A stretch of DNA of 64,000 bases from Pyxicephalus adspersus (GCF_032062135.1 NC_092862.1:47403015-47467014), one strand, 5' to 3'. Positions 49,866-62,939 are shown, counted from the stretch's first letter. Notes: generated by a model from the sequence alone, not told the origin. Numbers and translations are program-made.

Positions 49866-52379
49866 CAGACGTCAAATTTATAAAACCAATTAATTTAAAA
49901 GGCAGCTTTTCTAATCTCTTAGTGAAAGGTCTGATGTAACAGTGAATGAGCTAAAGAACTTTGATAGTGACACATGCTTTTAGGCTTGGCTACAGCAGCT
50001 AAGCAATCAAATTTATATTTTACAACAAACTGATCCTTAAACTGTTAGTTATATTTACTATAAACACAGATAACAGGACCATCATTGTTCAGAGTAATTT
50101 TTCTAAGCTTTTTGATCCTATTTTAATGAAAACCATGTAGCAGCATGCACGGTAATCACGTTTCCTTATAAATACTGCTAATAAGTGAGTGTATCCTGAA
50201 TACAACAATATAGTCAGTGTGTTAATTTTGTTATAGTGTAAATATATCTAAATCTGGCTTATCTAATGTCTATAAATATAATAAAGCATGCTAGCTTAAA
50301 AAACATTCTATGCCAAAACATTTGAAAAACATCCTTGCAGCAACCATACAAACCCCTAACATACAAACCCAAGGAAATCATGGGCCATACTGACAGGAAG
50401 AACTTCCTATTTGCCAGTCAGATAGATAATAATTAGAATATGTTTAGTGGCAAGTTCCAGTGCTATGTAGAAAAGTTTGAGCTTTCCTATTCATAGTGGT
50501 TAGGATTTGTTTTTTGACAGGAGGGTTTTAAAGGCTTTGAATGCCTGTGCAGAAACCTTTTGAAGCAACCTTTTTTTTAACCGAAACTGCAAACTTGTAT
50601 TCTTTGAATATGCAGTAAGGCTAAATGAAAATATTCAATACCATCATGATATTTGTGTTGTGGCAATGCATGGTAAAATTCACTTTTTACTATGCTCTAC
50701 GGCAACGCATATCAACAAATGGTACTGTATGCGTTTCAGTGGCATTAATTCAAAATAGCACTCTAATGTACACATACAGTAGCAGGGAACACATTTACCT
50801 TACAGTACACTATAACACACATACCATGCATTAATGGCGTTGCTCTACTACGCAGTTTTTCATGTTTCATGACAAGGATCAACAGGTTCTTGCAGGCTTG
50901 TGGGCCCTAATATTGCGCAGAATGTTTTCTCCACATATTTAACAAGGAAATATGATCTATTTTATTAACTTGGGTACAAGGCTAAATGCCCATTTCTGGA
51001 GCCTATAGAGCACACAGACTTTAATGTCAAAAGAAAATCTTTCTCCTAGGATTACTTCTTTTCCATAGATCATTCCTTGTTTTACTGGTCCACCCCAACT
51101 TAGAATATTGTGACATTGTGCAAATAAGTTTGTTTGAGATTCCTTTATCTTTAGTTTTCTAGTGGTTAATATATTCCTTCTGCTACACATTACTTCTAGT
51201 GGCATATTACATTAATGGAAACATTTACTACCAGTAGCCTATAACTAGACAATGTGTGTGCTGGTATTTTAATATGAGATACCTAACATTTAATTGATAA
51301 ATGCCATGCTATATTTAATCCCAAAGTGTTATTTGTAAATGCTGTAATTAATTCACAGTCTGATGTTTCATTTCTAGAACACATAATCATGTGATCATAA
51401 TGCAAGTCAGGTTCAACCCACATATCATTTGGATTGGTGGAGTTTTAGAACATAAAATAGGTTAGTTTGCTTTGGAGTGAAGCAATTTTGTAAATGACTT
51501 CTGAGCTGTATGCTTTCCATGTAAACTCCCCTGAAGCAAAAAAAAAAAAAAAAAACTATCATAAAGAGATCATTCTTCCTCTGTGTGCTGTCAGTGCAGC
51601 ATTGCTTCTGGTTTTCTGCAGAAATGACCCCAGCAAGTGCACACTAGGATGTCTTACAGCTTACTTTTTAATGAGCTCCTTTGTTTTACTTTTGGGACAG
51701 AAGGTACATGGATGTCTATTTCTGATTGTCTTCAGGTTGATGGAACAAAAATGGGCTTTTAATTAGAGTTTAATCCTGTTGCTTACTAAACAGATGAAAG
51801 GCTTAGCTCTGCTACAAACAGGAAAACACTACAAACATTTGTGCTACAGCCTATAACTCCTTAAATAGTAACAAAGCATGTTTTGTATTGTTCTACATAG
51901 AGAGTTGTTCACATTTTCATTGTTTTGGTGTACTGAGAGTCCCCCATCTGCAAAGCTTCCACTCCCTTTATCAGTTCCTTTGGATTTCTTCACTGATAAT
52001 TCCTCCTAGGCTATTTTATCACCAGGAAGGCAAAAGGACACCATTAAAAGGACCTATTTTTAGCAGCTCCAGACTCACCATTTTCTTTCACTGAGTTAAA
52101 TATTTCAAGATCCATTGAAAATGTAAAGGTACGTACTTTAGAAAAATAGTTTTCTTTTGTTGTATGTTGTTCACATTGTCTATTGCTGCTTTCACATTAT
52201 CACACAGGAACTACTGTAATCACTAATCTTAGACAAGCAATGTAAAGCCTACAAACAGGTAATTGTGTTTTTCTGAGTTTATTGTCCATTAAAAAATAAA
52301 TCATTCTTATGTTTTAGGACAATAAACACATAACAGAAAAATGTTTTTTGTTTTTTTGTATTCCATTTTTCTGCTTAAA

Positions 52380-52725
52380 GGAGATACTAGTTCAAAACTG
52401 GGATACACTATTGAAGAACAGCTACACTTTAGACAAAGTGCAGTTATTATATTTGCCCCCTAATCTGACCTAAACTAACCCCCATCTCCACAGATGCATG
52501 CTTGCCAAGATGTAACAGCTGCAGTTCCACTATTTGTTTACATCAAGGGCTGCAAGTTTTCTCTACTCAGTGCATTATAGCCCATTGATTTCTATGGGGC
52601 TGTTTCCTGCTCGGAAAGGGACATCTGTTAATGGGTAGTGGACTTAGTTTAGGTCAAGGGAAGGGAGGAAACAGGATAACTGAACTTTGTCTTAAAGTGC
52701 ACTTATCCTTTAAAGGTATCCTGTA
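52380..52725. mobile_element. Inverted-repeat element with ACTTTAGACAAAGTGC arms
   Basis: CACTTTAGACAAAGTGCAGT (from about 52425) is mirrored by ACTGAACTTTGTCTTAAAGTG (about 52682-52702), giving inverted arms about 250 bases apart. Outer A/T-rich TTTAAAGG blocks (52376 and 52711) may be part of the termini; exact borders are uncertain. Confidence 0.45.
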
Positions 52726-53509
52726 ATGTTTTCCTCCGCACATCAGCAGTAATACTCCAGGCTAATCTTATTTTTGGTCATGTTCATGGAAATCTAAGGT
52801 GTGTGAACCTGCCTGCTGCAACACATGGCTGAGCCTTGCACCAGATCTAGGTGCAAGTTTATGTGCAGATTAAGTGCAGATGTGCAAACCAGCCATAGAA
52901 ACATATGAGGATTTGGTGTGTATGGTTATTGATGCATGACCCATTAAATATCTCCAAAGCAGGATTGAAAGTAGGTATTAGGCTATACTGAGAAGCTAAA
53001 GATCTCTTATATGATACTGAAATATATCAGCTCAGTAGTAATCTAGAAAACTCTGTTTATATTAAAAGTGAAATTTCCTTTAGAGAGATGTAGTAGCTGC
53101 TATTGCATGTCACTAACAAATATATATATCATAATTATATCTGCCTATTTGTTCTGGGTCATTCAAAGTAATATAGTGAGTATGGGTAGCCTAGCCATTA
53201 GCTAGTTGTCGTACAGACATTCAGGTATCATTTGAGCAGCAATGGTGACCTCCATATGTCTTCAAAATGTTTACCTTAAAGCTAAACTCCAGGCAAATGC
53301 TTATATACATGAAATGAAACGAATCTTTCATCTGCTGAAGGATTTGTATTGTAACCTATATGATTCAATATCAGTATAGAAAACTAAACTATATTAATAT
53401 TTGGATTTGATTAAGTAAAGGGATGAGACATAAATTGGGCAGTAATTGGAATAAATTTCAATTGTTCTATCCCATTTAGTACAGAACACATCTCTGTCCA
53501 GTAGGGCAG

Positions 53510-53645
53510 AATACCTGTTTTCTCTGCTGCAGTTAAGTATCACCTACAGGTCTTGCCCCTCTCCCAGCCTGTGACTGAACAGTAAAAGGAGAAGAAACCC
53601 ACTGATACCATCTTTCTAGAGTAGGTAATGGGACCCGCTACAAGT
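53510..53645 (+). repeat. Interspersed repeat shared with 32.1 kb
   Basis: GTTTTCTCTGCTGCAGTTAA, ACCTACAGGTCTTGCCCCTC and GAACAGTAAAAGGAG follow the order of the 32.1-kb copy. A further block, AAAGCTAAACTCCAGGCAAA at 53278, may be the left end. Confidence 0.5.
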
Positions 53646-55665
53646 ACCAAACATTGTTTTAGGTACAGATACAGCTCAGCTCATTTTACAGCTCATTTTA
53701 AAAATATCTATAGTGCAGAAAGTATATATAATGGTCAGACAGATATATTACACTAATTACTACTTTTAATGCCAGCCCAAATAAAGAGCTTACTAACTGA
53801 CAATTGCATATGGTACACCAGTAGCAAAACACAAGCTATTCTAGGGAAACATGCAGTTATTGAAAAGAAGAAAGAAAAAGAACCACACTTTATGTGAAAA
53901 TGGCTAAAGCATGCTTTTTTATGCAAATATACCAACAACATACAGTGGAGATGCAATTATGACAGCCTGCTATCTCCAAAATCACTTGCCAGGAAAGCAA
54001 TAAAGAAAAAATCTTATAAGCTATGGAATGTAAGCTTGACCTCAAACACAATAAAATCTTTGAAAGTAAAGCATACGTACACGTTCCTAAAGAAAAATGT
54101 GCAAAATTCAAACCTTCTGCTAAAGAATTGTCAGTTACTGAATTCTTCATCTAGACACCGGTAGGGTAACATTCTGAACAGTAACCTGAACAAGAAACTA
54201 CTCCATTACTTTAGAAGAAGGCACATTCAATTCATGTAACTGAAATTGGTGTGATTTATTCTCTGAAAAAGAAAAGAAGCTAAACTATTTGCACCCTCAG
54301 TCAGGAAATCTGTTAGATCCATTAGAAAATCACTGCTAGGTGCTTGTCATATATACAGTAGGCACTTTAGCTTGAGCCAGCAACATGGAAGTAAATGCAA
54401 AAGCTTCCGGAATTCATGAGAAACAAATCTAGAAACATTCAATAGACAATGGACAGTACAGGCAAGCAGTAGGGGTACAAAATTATTGCCAAAACTAAGC
54501 ATTGATGTCAGACACCATTACAGCTGAAACCCTGTAGAACAAAATTTGATTGTATTTTTATACTGTGAAACATAAAGGATGATAGTGGATGTTATAACAA
54601 AACCAACACCAATGCCAAAATGAAAAGAACCCTGAAAACAGACAGAACATTTCTGAGAAGAAGTTGTTGGGTGCTGTTTACAGAGACTCAGGGATTACAA
54701 CAACCATTATTATTAGTTATATTGTTAGTAGTAGTTCCTCCATTAGATATTGGTGTTATGGTTTATGCTGGTTTATTGTAGTGTTCTTCTAGTCGAGCTA
54801 CATGGTTATGATGGTTTTTTGATTGGTAAAAGTCCTATCTGCAGAAGATTTTCAATAGAAAGTACTGTCCTGTAATATATGTATTTTGAATAATATACAG
54901 AATGCACAGGTTGTCATTATTGTATTTAGTAACTTATTATTGATCTTGATTTTTTTTATTTTTGAAAATACCTGGGACATGGCAACTCTAAAGCCCCTCT
55001 GATTCCTGGATTTGTAGCTTCAAAGGTAAACAACATTTTTGTTTAATGTACTCCAAAGAAAGACCAGGTTCCGGGTCTGCCAGGCTACGTTTTGAGAGAA
55101 GCAGTCATTCTATTTGGCATGGATAAGCAATATTACAAACCTCTCTCATAAGACAACAGTATGAAACATTGATTTATTTATTCAATGCTTCCGTGCTATC
55201 TGAAACTTCTCAATACACACTTTGTTTCATGATAAAGGACTCTTTTTTCATTGTTAGAAATATACAGTATATATACATTAGCAACTTGTCTAACTGGTCT
55301 ATTCTTGGAACATGACCCAAGTGTCACTTTTGTGTTTTTCCTTTTCTTCCTGATTGTTGGCATTTTTTAAGTTTTATTCATCACTACCTGTCAGGTTTGG
55401 CAGCTTGTCAGTTATGAAACTCACATTTTAAAAGTTCCTCTTTTTATATACTGTCTGTATTTTATGTATGTCTTAATCTGGCGTATTACATTGTTTAGAT
55501 TGTTAGTTTTGTAAATTGCACACACTGCCAAATCTAGCAATTGAAGTCTAAACAGCATAACTTTATGAAAAACAGCACAAATGTTAGTTTCTTTTCAGGA
55601 ACTTGCCAGTGGAAAAAAAGCACTTAACCTGACCCCTATCATTCTATGAAGCAGGCATTCTGAAT

Positions 55666-56027
55666 CAGCGTTCCCTGGAGTCCTAGAATTCCCCCAGATG
55701 TAGCTAGGAGTTCCTTAAATTTGGCTGGTTAACCTTTCATTTGATGGTGACCTTTTAGTTTATGGCAAATGCCACTTGACAGTGTCAGCAAAAAAATACA
55801 TGTTCTTTTGAAATAAAATTAGGTAATATTTAATTAATAAATGTTCTTTTTAGCTTATTTTTATCTATAAGGGTGGTATTCTGACCATAACTGTAATGGG
55901 ACAATGTCTACTGACCACCAGTGTAAGATTTATTCATTTATTGGCCTCCTATGGTTTTAACATGGGTTCCCCAAGACTTAGAAGACATTTCAAGGGTTCT
56001 TCATGAGTTAAAAAGTTGAAAAAACTG
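55666..56027. mobile_element. hAT-like MITE, degenerate
   Basis: The left end CAGCGTTCCCTGGAGTCCTA and the right end, in reverse complement CAGTTTTTTCAACTTTTTAA, followed inward by GAACCCTTGAAATGTCTTC, resemble a hAT MITE family with the hallmark aggaacccttgaaat block. The flanking octamers do not match well, so the insertion is old or the borders are off by a few bases. Confidence 0.45.
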
Positions 56028-56235
56028 CTTTAGTAACTCCCTGTTTTGCCTGTTGCTGAACCCATTCATTACACTGAATAAGGCCGTGCACAATAAACAG
56101 ATAAAAAGGCAGCACTGTATTTAGCAGTGTGTTGACAAAACTTACTGCAGCACAAAGCATAAGAAGGAACATCAAGGTGTTTTAGCATATTGCACACTTT
56201 GTGAGGCCCAGTGAACATCACTGCACAGCGCATAG

Positions 56236-56310
56236 TGTAAGCTCTTCTGGGCAGAGTCCTCTCCTCCTGTGTCATTGTCTGTATATCTCTGTTTAATAAT
56301 AATAATAATA
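56236..56310 (+). repeat. Internally deleted copy of the 18.3-kb SINE-like tail
   Basis: GTAAGCTCTTCTGGGCAGAG, TCCTCTCCTCCTGTGTCATT and GTCTGTATATCTCTGTTTAA are followed directly by AATAATAATAAT. Compared with 18317-18421 it lacks the block with TACAGCGCTGCGTAATATG, so an internal deletion has joined the body to the A/T-rich tail. Confidence 0.55.
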
Positions 56311-56399
56311 ATATTAGTAATTTTAAAGTTATTACCTTGTCATCTTAAAGGAAAATTTTTAACCGCTTTAACATTTAAAACCAACACTTACTACCTATT

Positions 56400-56543
56400 G
56401 GGCTCTATTCATAAAATAGGGAATTCCCTTAGACATATCCTTGGTGGGAATCATTTACTGCTATTGAAATGTATGAACCTGGAATATTCCCACCAGGGAG
56501 TGTTTGAGGGAATGTCAGATTATTTGTTTTATAAACAGAGCCC
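56400..56543. mobile_element. Palindromic MITE, family B, copy 2
   Basis: The left arm GGGCTCTATTCATAAAATAG and the right arm, which ends TTTGTTTTATAAACAGAGCCC, mirror each other. The inner GGTGGGAATCATTTACTGCT and GAATATTCCCACC match copy 1 at 46905-47044. Confidence 0.75.
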
Positions 56544-57659
56544 TTTGTTTTGTAATATCTAAGGTGCATTGTTGTTGAAGAACCCTTGGGTCTGCCATTA
56601 AAGTTCAAAATTGTTTTCTTTTTTTTTTTTTCTTTTTTTGTAGTAGTAGGTGGGGATCACTTTTACCTTTATCCTGACAAACAAGTTGTTATTCTGTGAG
56701 CAAACAAAGAGAAACAAAGTTCTGTAAACCTCCGCATACAGAGCATTTACCTAAATTTACAAATAAATCATCCAATTTGAGCCCAAACCTTCCTTAGGTT
56801 TGTATTGGTGTCCACTTATTCCCTGGTCCTGGGCAGACAGGATGTGATAATCTTGCCAAAAAATATAGAAAAGTGTAGCCACAGAGAGTAACCCTTCTGA
56901 GCATTGTTTTTATTTTAAATAAAGAAACATTTAGTCTGAAGTTGGCCTTTACATATGTCATTGTGCAGCCAGTAAAAACTGACTTCAAAGACTGTAACCA
57001 CATATAATCACAGTGTACCTGCACATACCAAGGTTACCCAATCTCTCACCGCTGAACGTCTTAATAGTACAAATATGTCATTGTAGTTTTGAATCTTTAC
57101 ATTCAGCATATTTAAGTACAAGCTGATGAAAGCTTATAAATCAGATCGGTTTTGAATGCATTTGAAATCCATAACACCTGAACTCTAGAATTCTATCTCA
57201 AAGCTTGTTGAAATCATATAAATACAGCAGTGATTTAAAATGTTCGTCTGTCAATATTTCACATTATTACATGTGTAACTGGCTAGACTGGAGGGTTACA
57301 AAACCCTTTGATAAATAATTAAATACCGTAATTAGAATTATGATTGTGTCTGTGATAAATTCACATTCACGGAAGATAAGAGGTGTGGTTGTATTTGCAA
57401 TAAACAAACTTTGATGATTAGTGGTCATGTTACTTTGAAGACAAAACCAAAGAGCAATAGATCTGCTTAGTTGAGGTACCTTAGAACTTTAGGATCACAT
57501 TATTACAGATGACATTTTATTCTTAAAGGACACCTACCATAATGTTATATTAATCAAACTAACTCTAATATTGTATAACAGGTACCGTAGGGTTCTTGTT
57601 CCTAAATTCCTAGATGAGTGTTGCTGGCAATAATCTTTACAATGATAGCTGAACTATTG

Positions 57660-57790
57660 AGTATACACTCACAGCATCATTCTGTTCTATGGGGAGGGAA
57701 GGGGGATAGACGAGTGATTAGCACCCTCCTGTGCTCTCCAACAGTTGTTGTCACTGAGTTGAATCATCCGTGCTTCCGCTGTCCTCATGT
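57660..57790 (+). mobile_element. Decayed core of the 58.8-kb MITE family
   Basis: CAGCATCATTCTGTTCTATG, GGGAGGGAAGGGGGATAGAC and GCACCCTCCTGTGCTCTCC match the core of the complete copy 1.2 kb downstream in the same order. Much of the open frame 57618-58052 is this relic plus a dispersed repeat. Confidence 0.45.
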
Positions 57791-58818
57791 GAAAGGCCCA
57801 GTGGTTGGCTGTTCATACTTGTATGATATAATAAAGTATATGTTTATGTGTCGAAACATGTGCATTATTGCTACCCACATCACATGCATTTGTGCACTGA
57901 GTTGTCTTTCCTTTATCAATAGCACCAAAAACACACCTTACCAGCATACTGCAGCACAAGACATGGCAATCCATGACACACATCTGGGTGTTACTGAGTA
58001 TTGTGCTTTCAAAGCCACAGCATGCAGGATTTTTCTGTATGTTTTGGTGTGAAATGCAAAGCAAAGTGCCAAACATGAATGGCAACATGCATGCTTTTTC
58101 AGAAACACATTACTCAGCCTCAGTGTGAACCCAGCCTAAGGTGAACCCATAGCTGTACCCAAAGAGATTCTGTCTACTTTTCTTCTGTAATAAAAACAGG
58201 TTATTCAAATCAGGTTATTGATTAATTTAACATGAATACAATTTTGTAGCTGTATAACATAATTATGGGATAGCTAGTAACCAAATTAAATCAAAGATTT
58301 TCCATTTTATGATAACTTCAAGTATATCATTCCTAGGTCTAGCCTAATAATACCAATAAATGGTAGTTTGAGTTTGTATTTTATGCATGTATGTTAATTT
58401 TATTGACTGTGACATGATTCAGGTATACATTTACATTAAATGCAGAAATGTCCTTTTCCACAGCCTAGCATATTGATTACAAAGCCATACTACTTTTTTT
58501 TTCATTTTTTGCATTATAAATGGCACCCATACTGTACCAGAAGTATTATATTAAGTATCTGAATACATTTACATAATACATGTTGTACAGTTGTTTATCT
58601 TAGTTATCTTGAAAAAAACTAACATTCCTCAAATGTTTAAATGTTTTTGTAAATTGCTTTAATTACTCTAAGTAAACAAACATGTAAGTCATGTTTTACC
58701 AGAAACTACTGTCTGATAGAGGATAATTATCAGGCCATTGATAAGTAATTTTGTTCTCATTATGGGTCCATACTTTTCATGTGAAGCTGACTTCAGGCCT
58801 TATCTTCATCAGTAACTA

Positions 58819-59151
58819 AAGCTGCATACACACCTGCAATTTTTCTCGTTGGAAAGGATCTTTCACGATCCTTTCCAACGAGAAAAGACTGCACGATGCA
58901 TGAACGATGCTGTACATACAGCACCGTTCATGCTCTATGGAGAGGGGAGGGGGAGAGCGACGGAGCGGCACCCTGCTGCGCGCTCTCCCCTTCCCTTTCA
59001 TTAGGATCGGTCGTCGTCCATCGTCCATGGATCCGCCAGGACGGTCGTCGGACGATGGACGACGACCGACTGTACACACGGCAGATTTTCGCCCGATAAT
59101 TGGCCGATACCGATGATCGGGCGAGAAAAATTTGCCGTGTGTACGCAGCTT
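58819..59151. mobile_element. Complete TA-flanked MITE with three internal hairpins
   Basis: The ends AAGCTGCATACACACCTGCA and AAGCTGCGTACACACGGCAA (right, reverse complement) are inverted repeats beside TA (58817-58818 and 59152-59153). Inside are three separate palindromes: a perfect 20-bp stem at 58841-58860/58867-58886, a perfect 20-bp stem at 59007-59026/59050-59069, and a 9-bp stem at 59089-59097/59116-59124. The interior holds the GAGGGGAGGGGGAGAGCGAC core found decayed elsewhere. Frames of 67-140 codons here come from the GC-rich element and have no support as genes. Confidence 0.8.
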
Positions 59152-59152
59152 T

Positions 59153-61471
59153 ACTGCTAATGCTTTCAGGGAATGATAGTGGAAAGCCATTGGTGGGAAC
59201 CATGATGGTTGTGGGCAGAACAGCCCCATTCTAAGCACTTTTATATAAATAATGATATAATTTCAGCTACAAAACAGTATAAATGCCATACCTAGTGACC
59301 ATAGCACCCTAGGCCTTGTGAGAAATACAGCCCTGATTATGGCACAGAATACAATTTTTTTAAATAATTGGGGGTTGATTTACTTACACAATGTACAATG
59401 TTGTCACTTGTGACCTTGTGGTTGTTCTATAAAAATTTGAGGGAGAACCCAGAAAGAACAGCATACAGCAGTACCCAGGTTGTTACTGACCGAGAAAAGG
59501 CATCTGGACAGTGGCATTGATCCAATGTAATCCAAGCCCTGTCTCCTTCTTTAAAATAAAGAAAAACAATCCAAGGTACAATTCAGCTTAAACTCATGTA
59601 CGTAAGTGTTTTCAAAGTATATAGTAAAGTACAGAACTAAATGTGTTTCTTTCAAATTTAGAGAACTTGATTTGGTCAAATGAAGTATTATGTGCTCCAG
59701 AATTGTTTCTGCTGTCAAAGCATTTAGTGACTTAGAAGCATCTGAAAATCCTCATTCCTTCGTTTGCAAACTTTCCAACAGATATTAAATAATAAAACAC
59801 ACATTGCAGGGAACAATGGTTTCTGTATGTTCTTTATTTGTCTTGAGCACAGACAAGAGAAATAAAATGCGTAAAGTGGTCCCAGTGCATAAAAAAAGAC
59901 TCAATCTGCAGTCACTTTTAGTTCAAGACCACCCACTGTTGTCCCTCATGGGGATGGCACCTTATTGTCAGGCAGTTTCCTATATGAATTGTGACTGCTA
60001 TTCATCAGTATTAGCTACCGGCATTGCTTTATGTATTGCTGAAATGTCTCTGTGCCTTTATAGCTTTTTACAAAACATCAACGTTTTCATATTTTTGTAT
60101 GTTCCACCAATGTTCCGCAATGCTAACACAAATTTAATGGGAAGCAGATGTTTTAAACAGCTCTACCTAGTATTTAAAAGCTCTGGAGGTTGCATTCCTG
60201 GTTGATTATGCAAGGAAATAAGTAAGTGGATAAGGAAATGAGCTGCAGAGCTTGTTCCTCTATGCAGATTTGATTATCCAGGCATGGGTTATGCCTGATA
60301 CAATGGCCTAAGGCATTTTCAAATTAATGCAGCAATTTTCTAGTTTTATAAATACATATGTGGCTTACAAAATAAATTGTTTTACAAAAATGTCATCTCT
60401 ATATATTAAATTTAAATTAAGTGTTGTGTTTGTTAGAAATCTTTACAGTTTCAAAGTCAAATACAAGGGCTCCTGGCTGTCTTGCTAACCAATTGGGTTT
60501 GTTCAGAAAAGTATTTGGACCGGAAAAGTCATTGCAATGTTCCGATATTCTGATCAATTTACTTGTTATAGGTCACTAAATCAAATTATTGATGCAACAT
60601 GGTCAGCATGTCAGCCAAGCAACATTTATTTATTTATTTTTTTTCTGTCATTACTTTTTTTTCTTTAAAAATCCTTCACACTTTTACAATGCCAGTGTTA
60701 TGATTCACTACAAAAATGGTCCTTCACTGTTCTCTCTTTACTGCCTCATTTGTCCCTATGTGTAATCTGTACTGAACAGATGTAAAGGCTGCCTTTATTG
60801 ACCCCTTTTTCTGAAAGTACCAGTTCCCTTGCAGTAATCTAAAACCCATGGCTTTCATACTGAAATAGAACAAGTATTCAGATCAGTACTTCTGTCTTTA
60901 CTGATCTGTATACTTAGATTTGTATACTGATCTGTATACAGGATCAGTGATGCAGAAATTGATATTGCTGTTATGGATTCAGCATAGCTGAAATAGTATT
61001 TATCTATCTGTCAGTCTGTAGTATCTATCTATTTTTCTGTCTGTCTCTATTACTATGTATATGCCAAGCACTTAACATATCAAGGAGTAATGTAAATCTT
61101 ACGAAAAAATTTGTAGATATACCCCCTTTTGCAATTTTACCACTCTACATATAATTTAGATCTCAGAACACTGATGTGCAGGTTGCAGACCAGTTTGGCA
61201 GCTTAGTACATATTGGCTGGCTGAATGCAAAACTGCCCCTTATGCCCCATAAACCTCTATGAGCTGTCAGTACATTGGTTCATGCCTTTGCAGATGAGAG
61301 CAGGTAGCCTCAGTACATTATTCCTAGCTCATGGGAAGAAAATGTGATACCTGCTCATCTCAGTCTATATTCTGAAGTAGAGGAGGTCAGTAGAAACCCC
61401 TCCATGCACATGAATAATATTTGTAGACTTACAGATGTTCCCAGTTCTGGTTGTTGTGCTGTTCTCTAGGA
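59153..61471. other. Putative intron; no defined element
   Basis: A 133-codon plus-strand frame at 59804-60205 shows no domain or repeat that I recognise and no splice signals; treated as chance. CTATCTATCTGTC-type simple sequence occurs near 60998-61045. Confidence 0.45.
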
Positions 61472-62591
61472 CAGTGGTCCCCAACTCCCATACAATGGAC
61501 TAGTGCGGGTCTGTGGCAGGTGAGTTGGGGGGGGGGGGGGCGCAAATGACAGGAGGCAAAAGCTCCAGAGTCCTATGAGAAAATCCTATTTTCGGAATGC
61601 GTACTACTGTCTGTGTGCACATCTCTCTCATCTTTTTGAGATCAGGCTTTAGTGTGAGCTTCCCGAGAGTCGAGAGTCGTCTTGCTCTATGTACCTCGGA
61701 GAGCAGCTTTTTGGCTCACCACCCACCTTGCACTTTGTAATAATCCCCCCCCCCTTGTAGAGCAGCAGCATGAGAGCTATGTCTGTGTCCATGCTGCTGT
61801 CATTATCCCAATATATAAACCCTCATATCTCCTACACTAATTGTTCTAGAAACATGAAATTTTCAGGGTACACAGGGGACACTGAGAGCTGATATTAAAC
61901 TTAATTTCCTAATTAATCCTAAAAAGAATCAGGGATCTTTTCTCATTAAAGTGGATCTAAAGTGAAAATGAAAAAAAAATGACACCTTTACTTGCACAGA
62001 TCCGTGATATATGCCACTGCATTTGTCAATAAAAAAAAAATCTGGCAACTTACCTTCTTTGAACCCCAATTTCTCTTTAACAGTAGAGAAAAGGAAAATG
62101 TAAGATAAGTGGGGGACTCCTATGGCTACTCCCCCCCCACGAAAACGTTATCACTCCTATCATACCAAGGTGCCCTGTCACATATAAATGCCTTTATGTT
62201 CTTTGAACCCTAATTTCTCCTGAAAGGGGAGCTGTAGGTATATTAAAATGCGGGTGCAAGTGGGGGACTCTTGTGGCTAACTACCACTAAAATTGTATTG
62301 CTGAGTTGCCATCACATCACAGCGGTAGCTCCAGCCGCCCTGCTTACACCGCTCTAAAACTAGTGACACTGTGACAGCAGCAGCGCAACCAGCGGGAGCG
62401 CGGGCGGCTCTCCTTACACTGCTTACACAGGAACTGCTAAGAATGAAAGAGCAATGTATGTAAGGCTTACACTTCTCTGCCATTCACAGCTCTGCCACCT
62501 GACAGGAGGCTGAGCTGCTGAGAATAGCAGAGTAGTGTAAGCTGTACATATACTGGGCCATTGGAAATGTCAGAAAGATTGGGGACTACTG
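61472..62591. mobile_element. 1.1-kb hAT-like non-autonomous element with internal duplications
   Basis: The left end CAGTGGTCCCCAACTCCCAT matches the right end, which in reverse complement is CAGTAGTCCCCAATCTTTCT. Flanks CTCTAGGA and ATCTTGGA agree at 6 of 8 positions. The interior has a 14-base G run (61527-61540), a 10-base C run (61745-61754), a TTAAAGTGGATCTAAAG block like the MITE at 42772, and two diverged copies of a roughly 144-bp unit (CTTTGAACCC at 62057 and 62201, each followed by GTGGGGGACTCY). No transposase was seen. Confidence 0.65.
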
Positions 62592-62939
62592 ATCTTGGAC
62601 ATATAAAGTTTCACCTTCATGTCTGTGAAAGTTCTATACCTAATGTAAGATAATATGTTTTGTTTTCAATGCTTTATCTAAACAGATTTTTATATATTTT
62701 AGTATGTCTAAAATGATAGTTTATTTTTTAAAAACATTTTCAGAATACACAGGCTCATAAAATGTTTTAATATACTTTTTTAGAAATTTTGAGGCATACA
62801 TATCAATGTAAAAGGTATGATGAAAAAAAAGTAATTAATGAACCTGTTTGCTTACATCTGAAGATTCTGCTTCTTTCACTACACAGTGGTTGTTCTTGTC
62901 CTATAGCTTCTTCACAGAAAATCTATAGGTGTTGATTAC

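Noticed and set aside
51494..51766. 90-codon frame with hydrophobic stretches and two CAG/AAGGTA-like splice sites
   Set aside because: Begins through a poly-A run and has no consistent acceptor-donor pair or phase with exon 1.
57618..58052. 144-codon plus-strand frame
   Set aside because: Composed of a decayed MITE core and a dispersed repeat; no splice context or domain.
58816..59238. 140-codon minus-strand frame rich in Arg and Ser
   Set aside because: Lies within the CpG-rich MITE 58819-59151, whose lack of stops comes from its GC content.
59804..60205. 133-codon plus-strand frame
   Set aside because: No recognisable domain, AT-driven composition, no splice signals. Kept only as a note.
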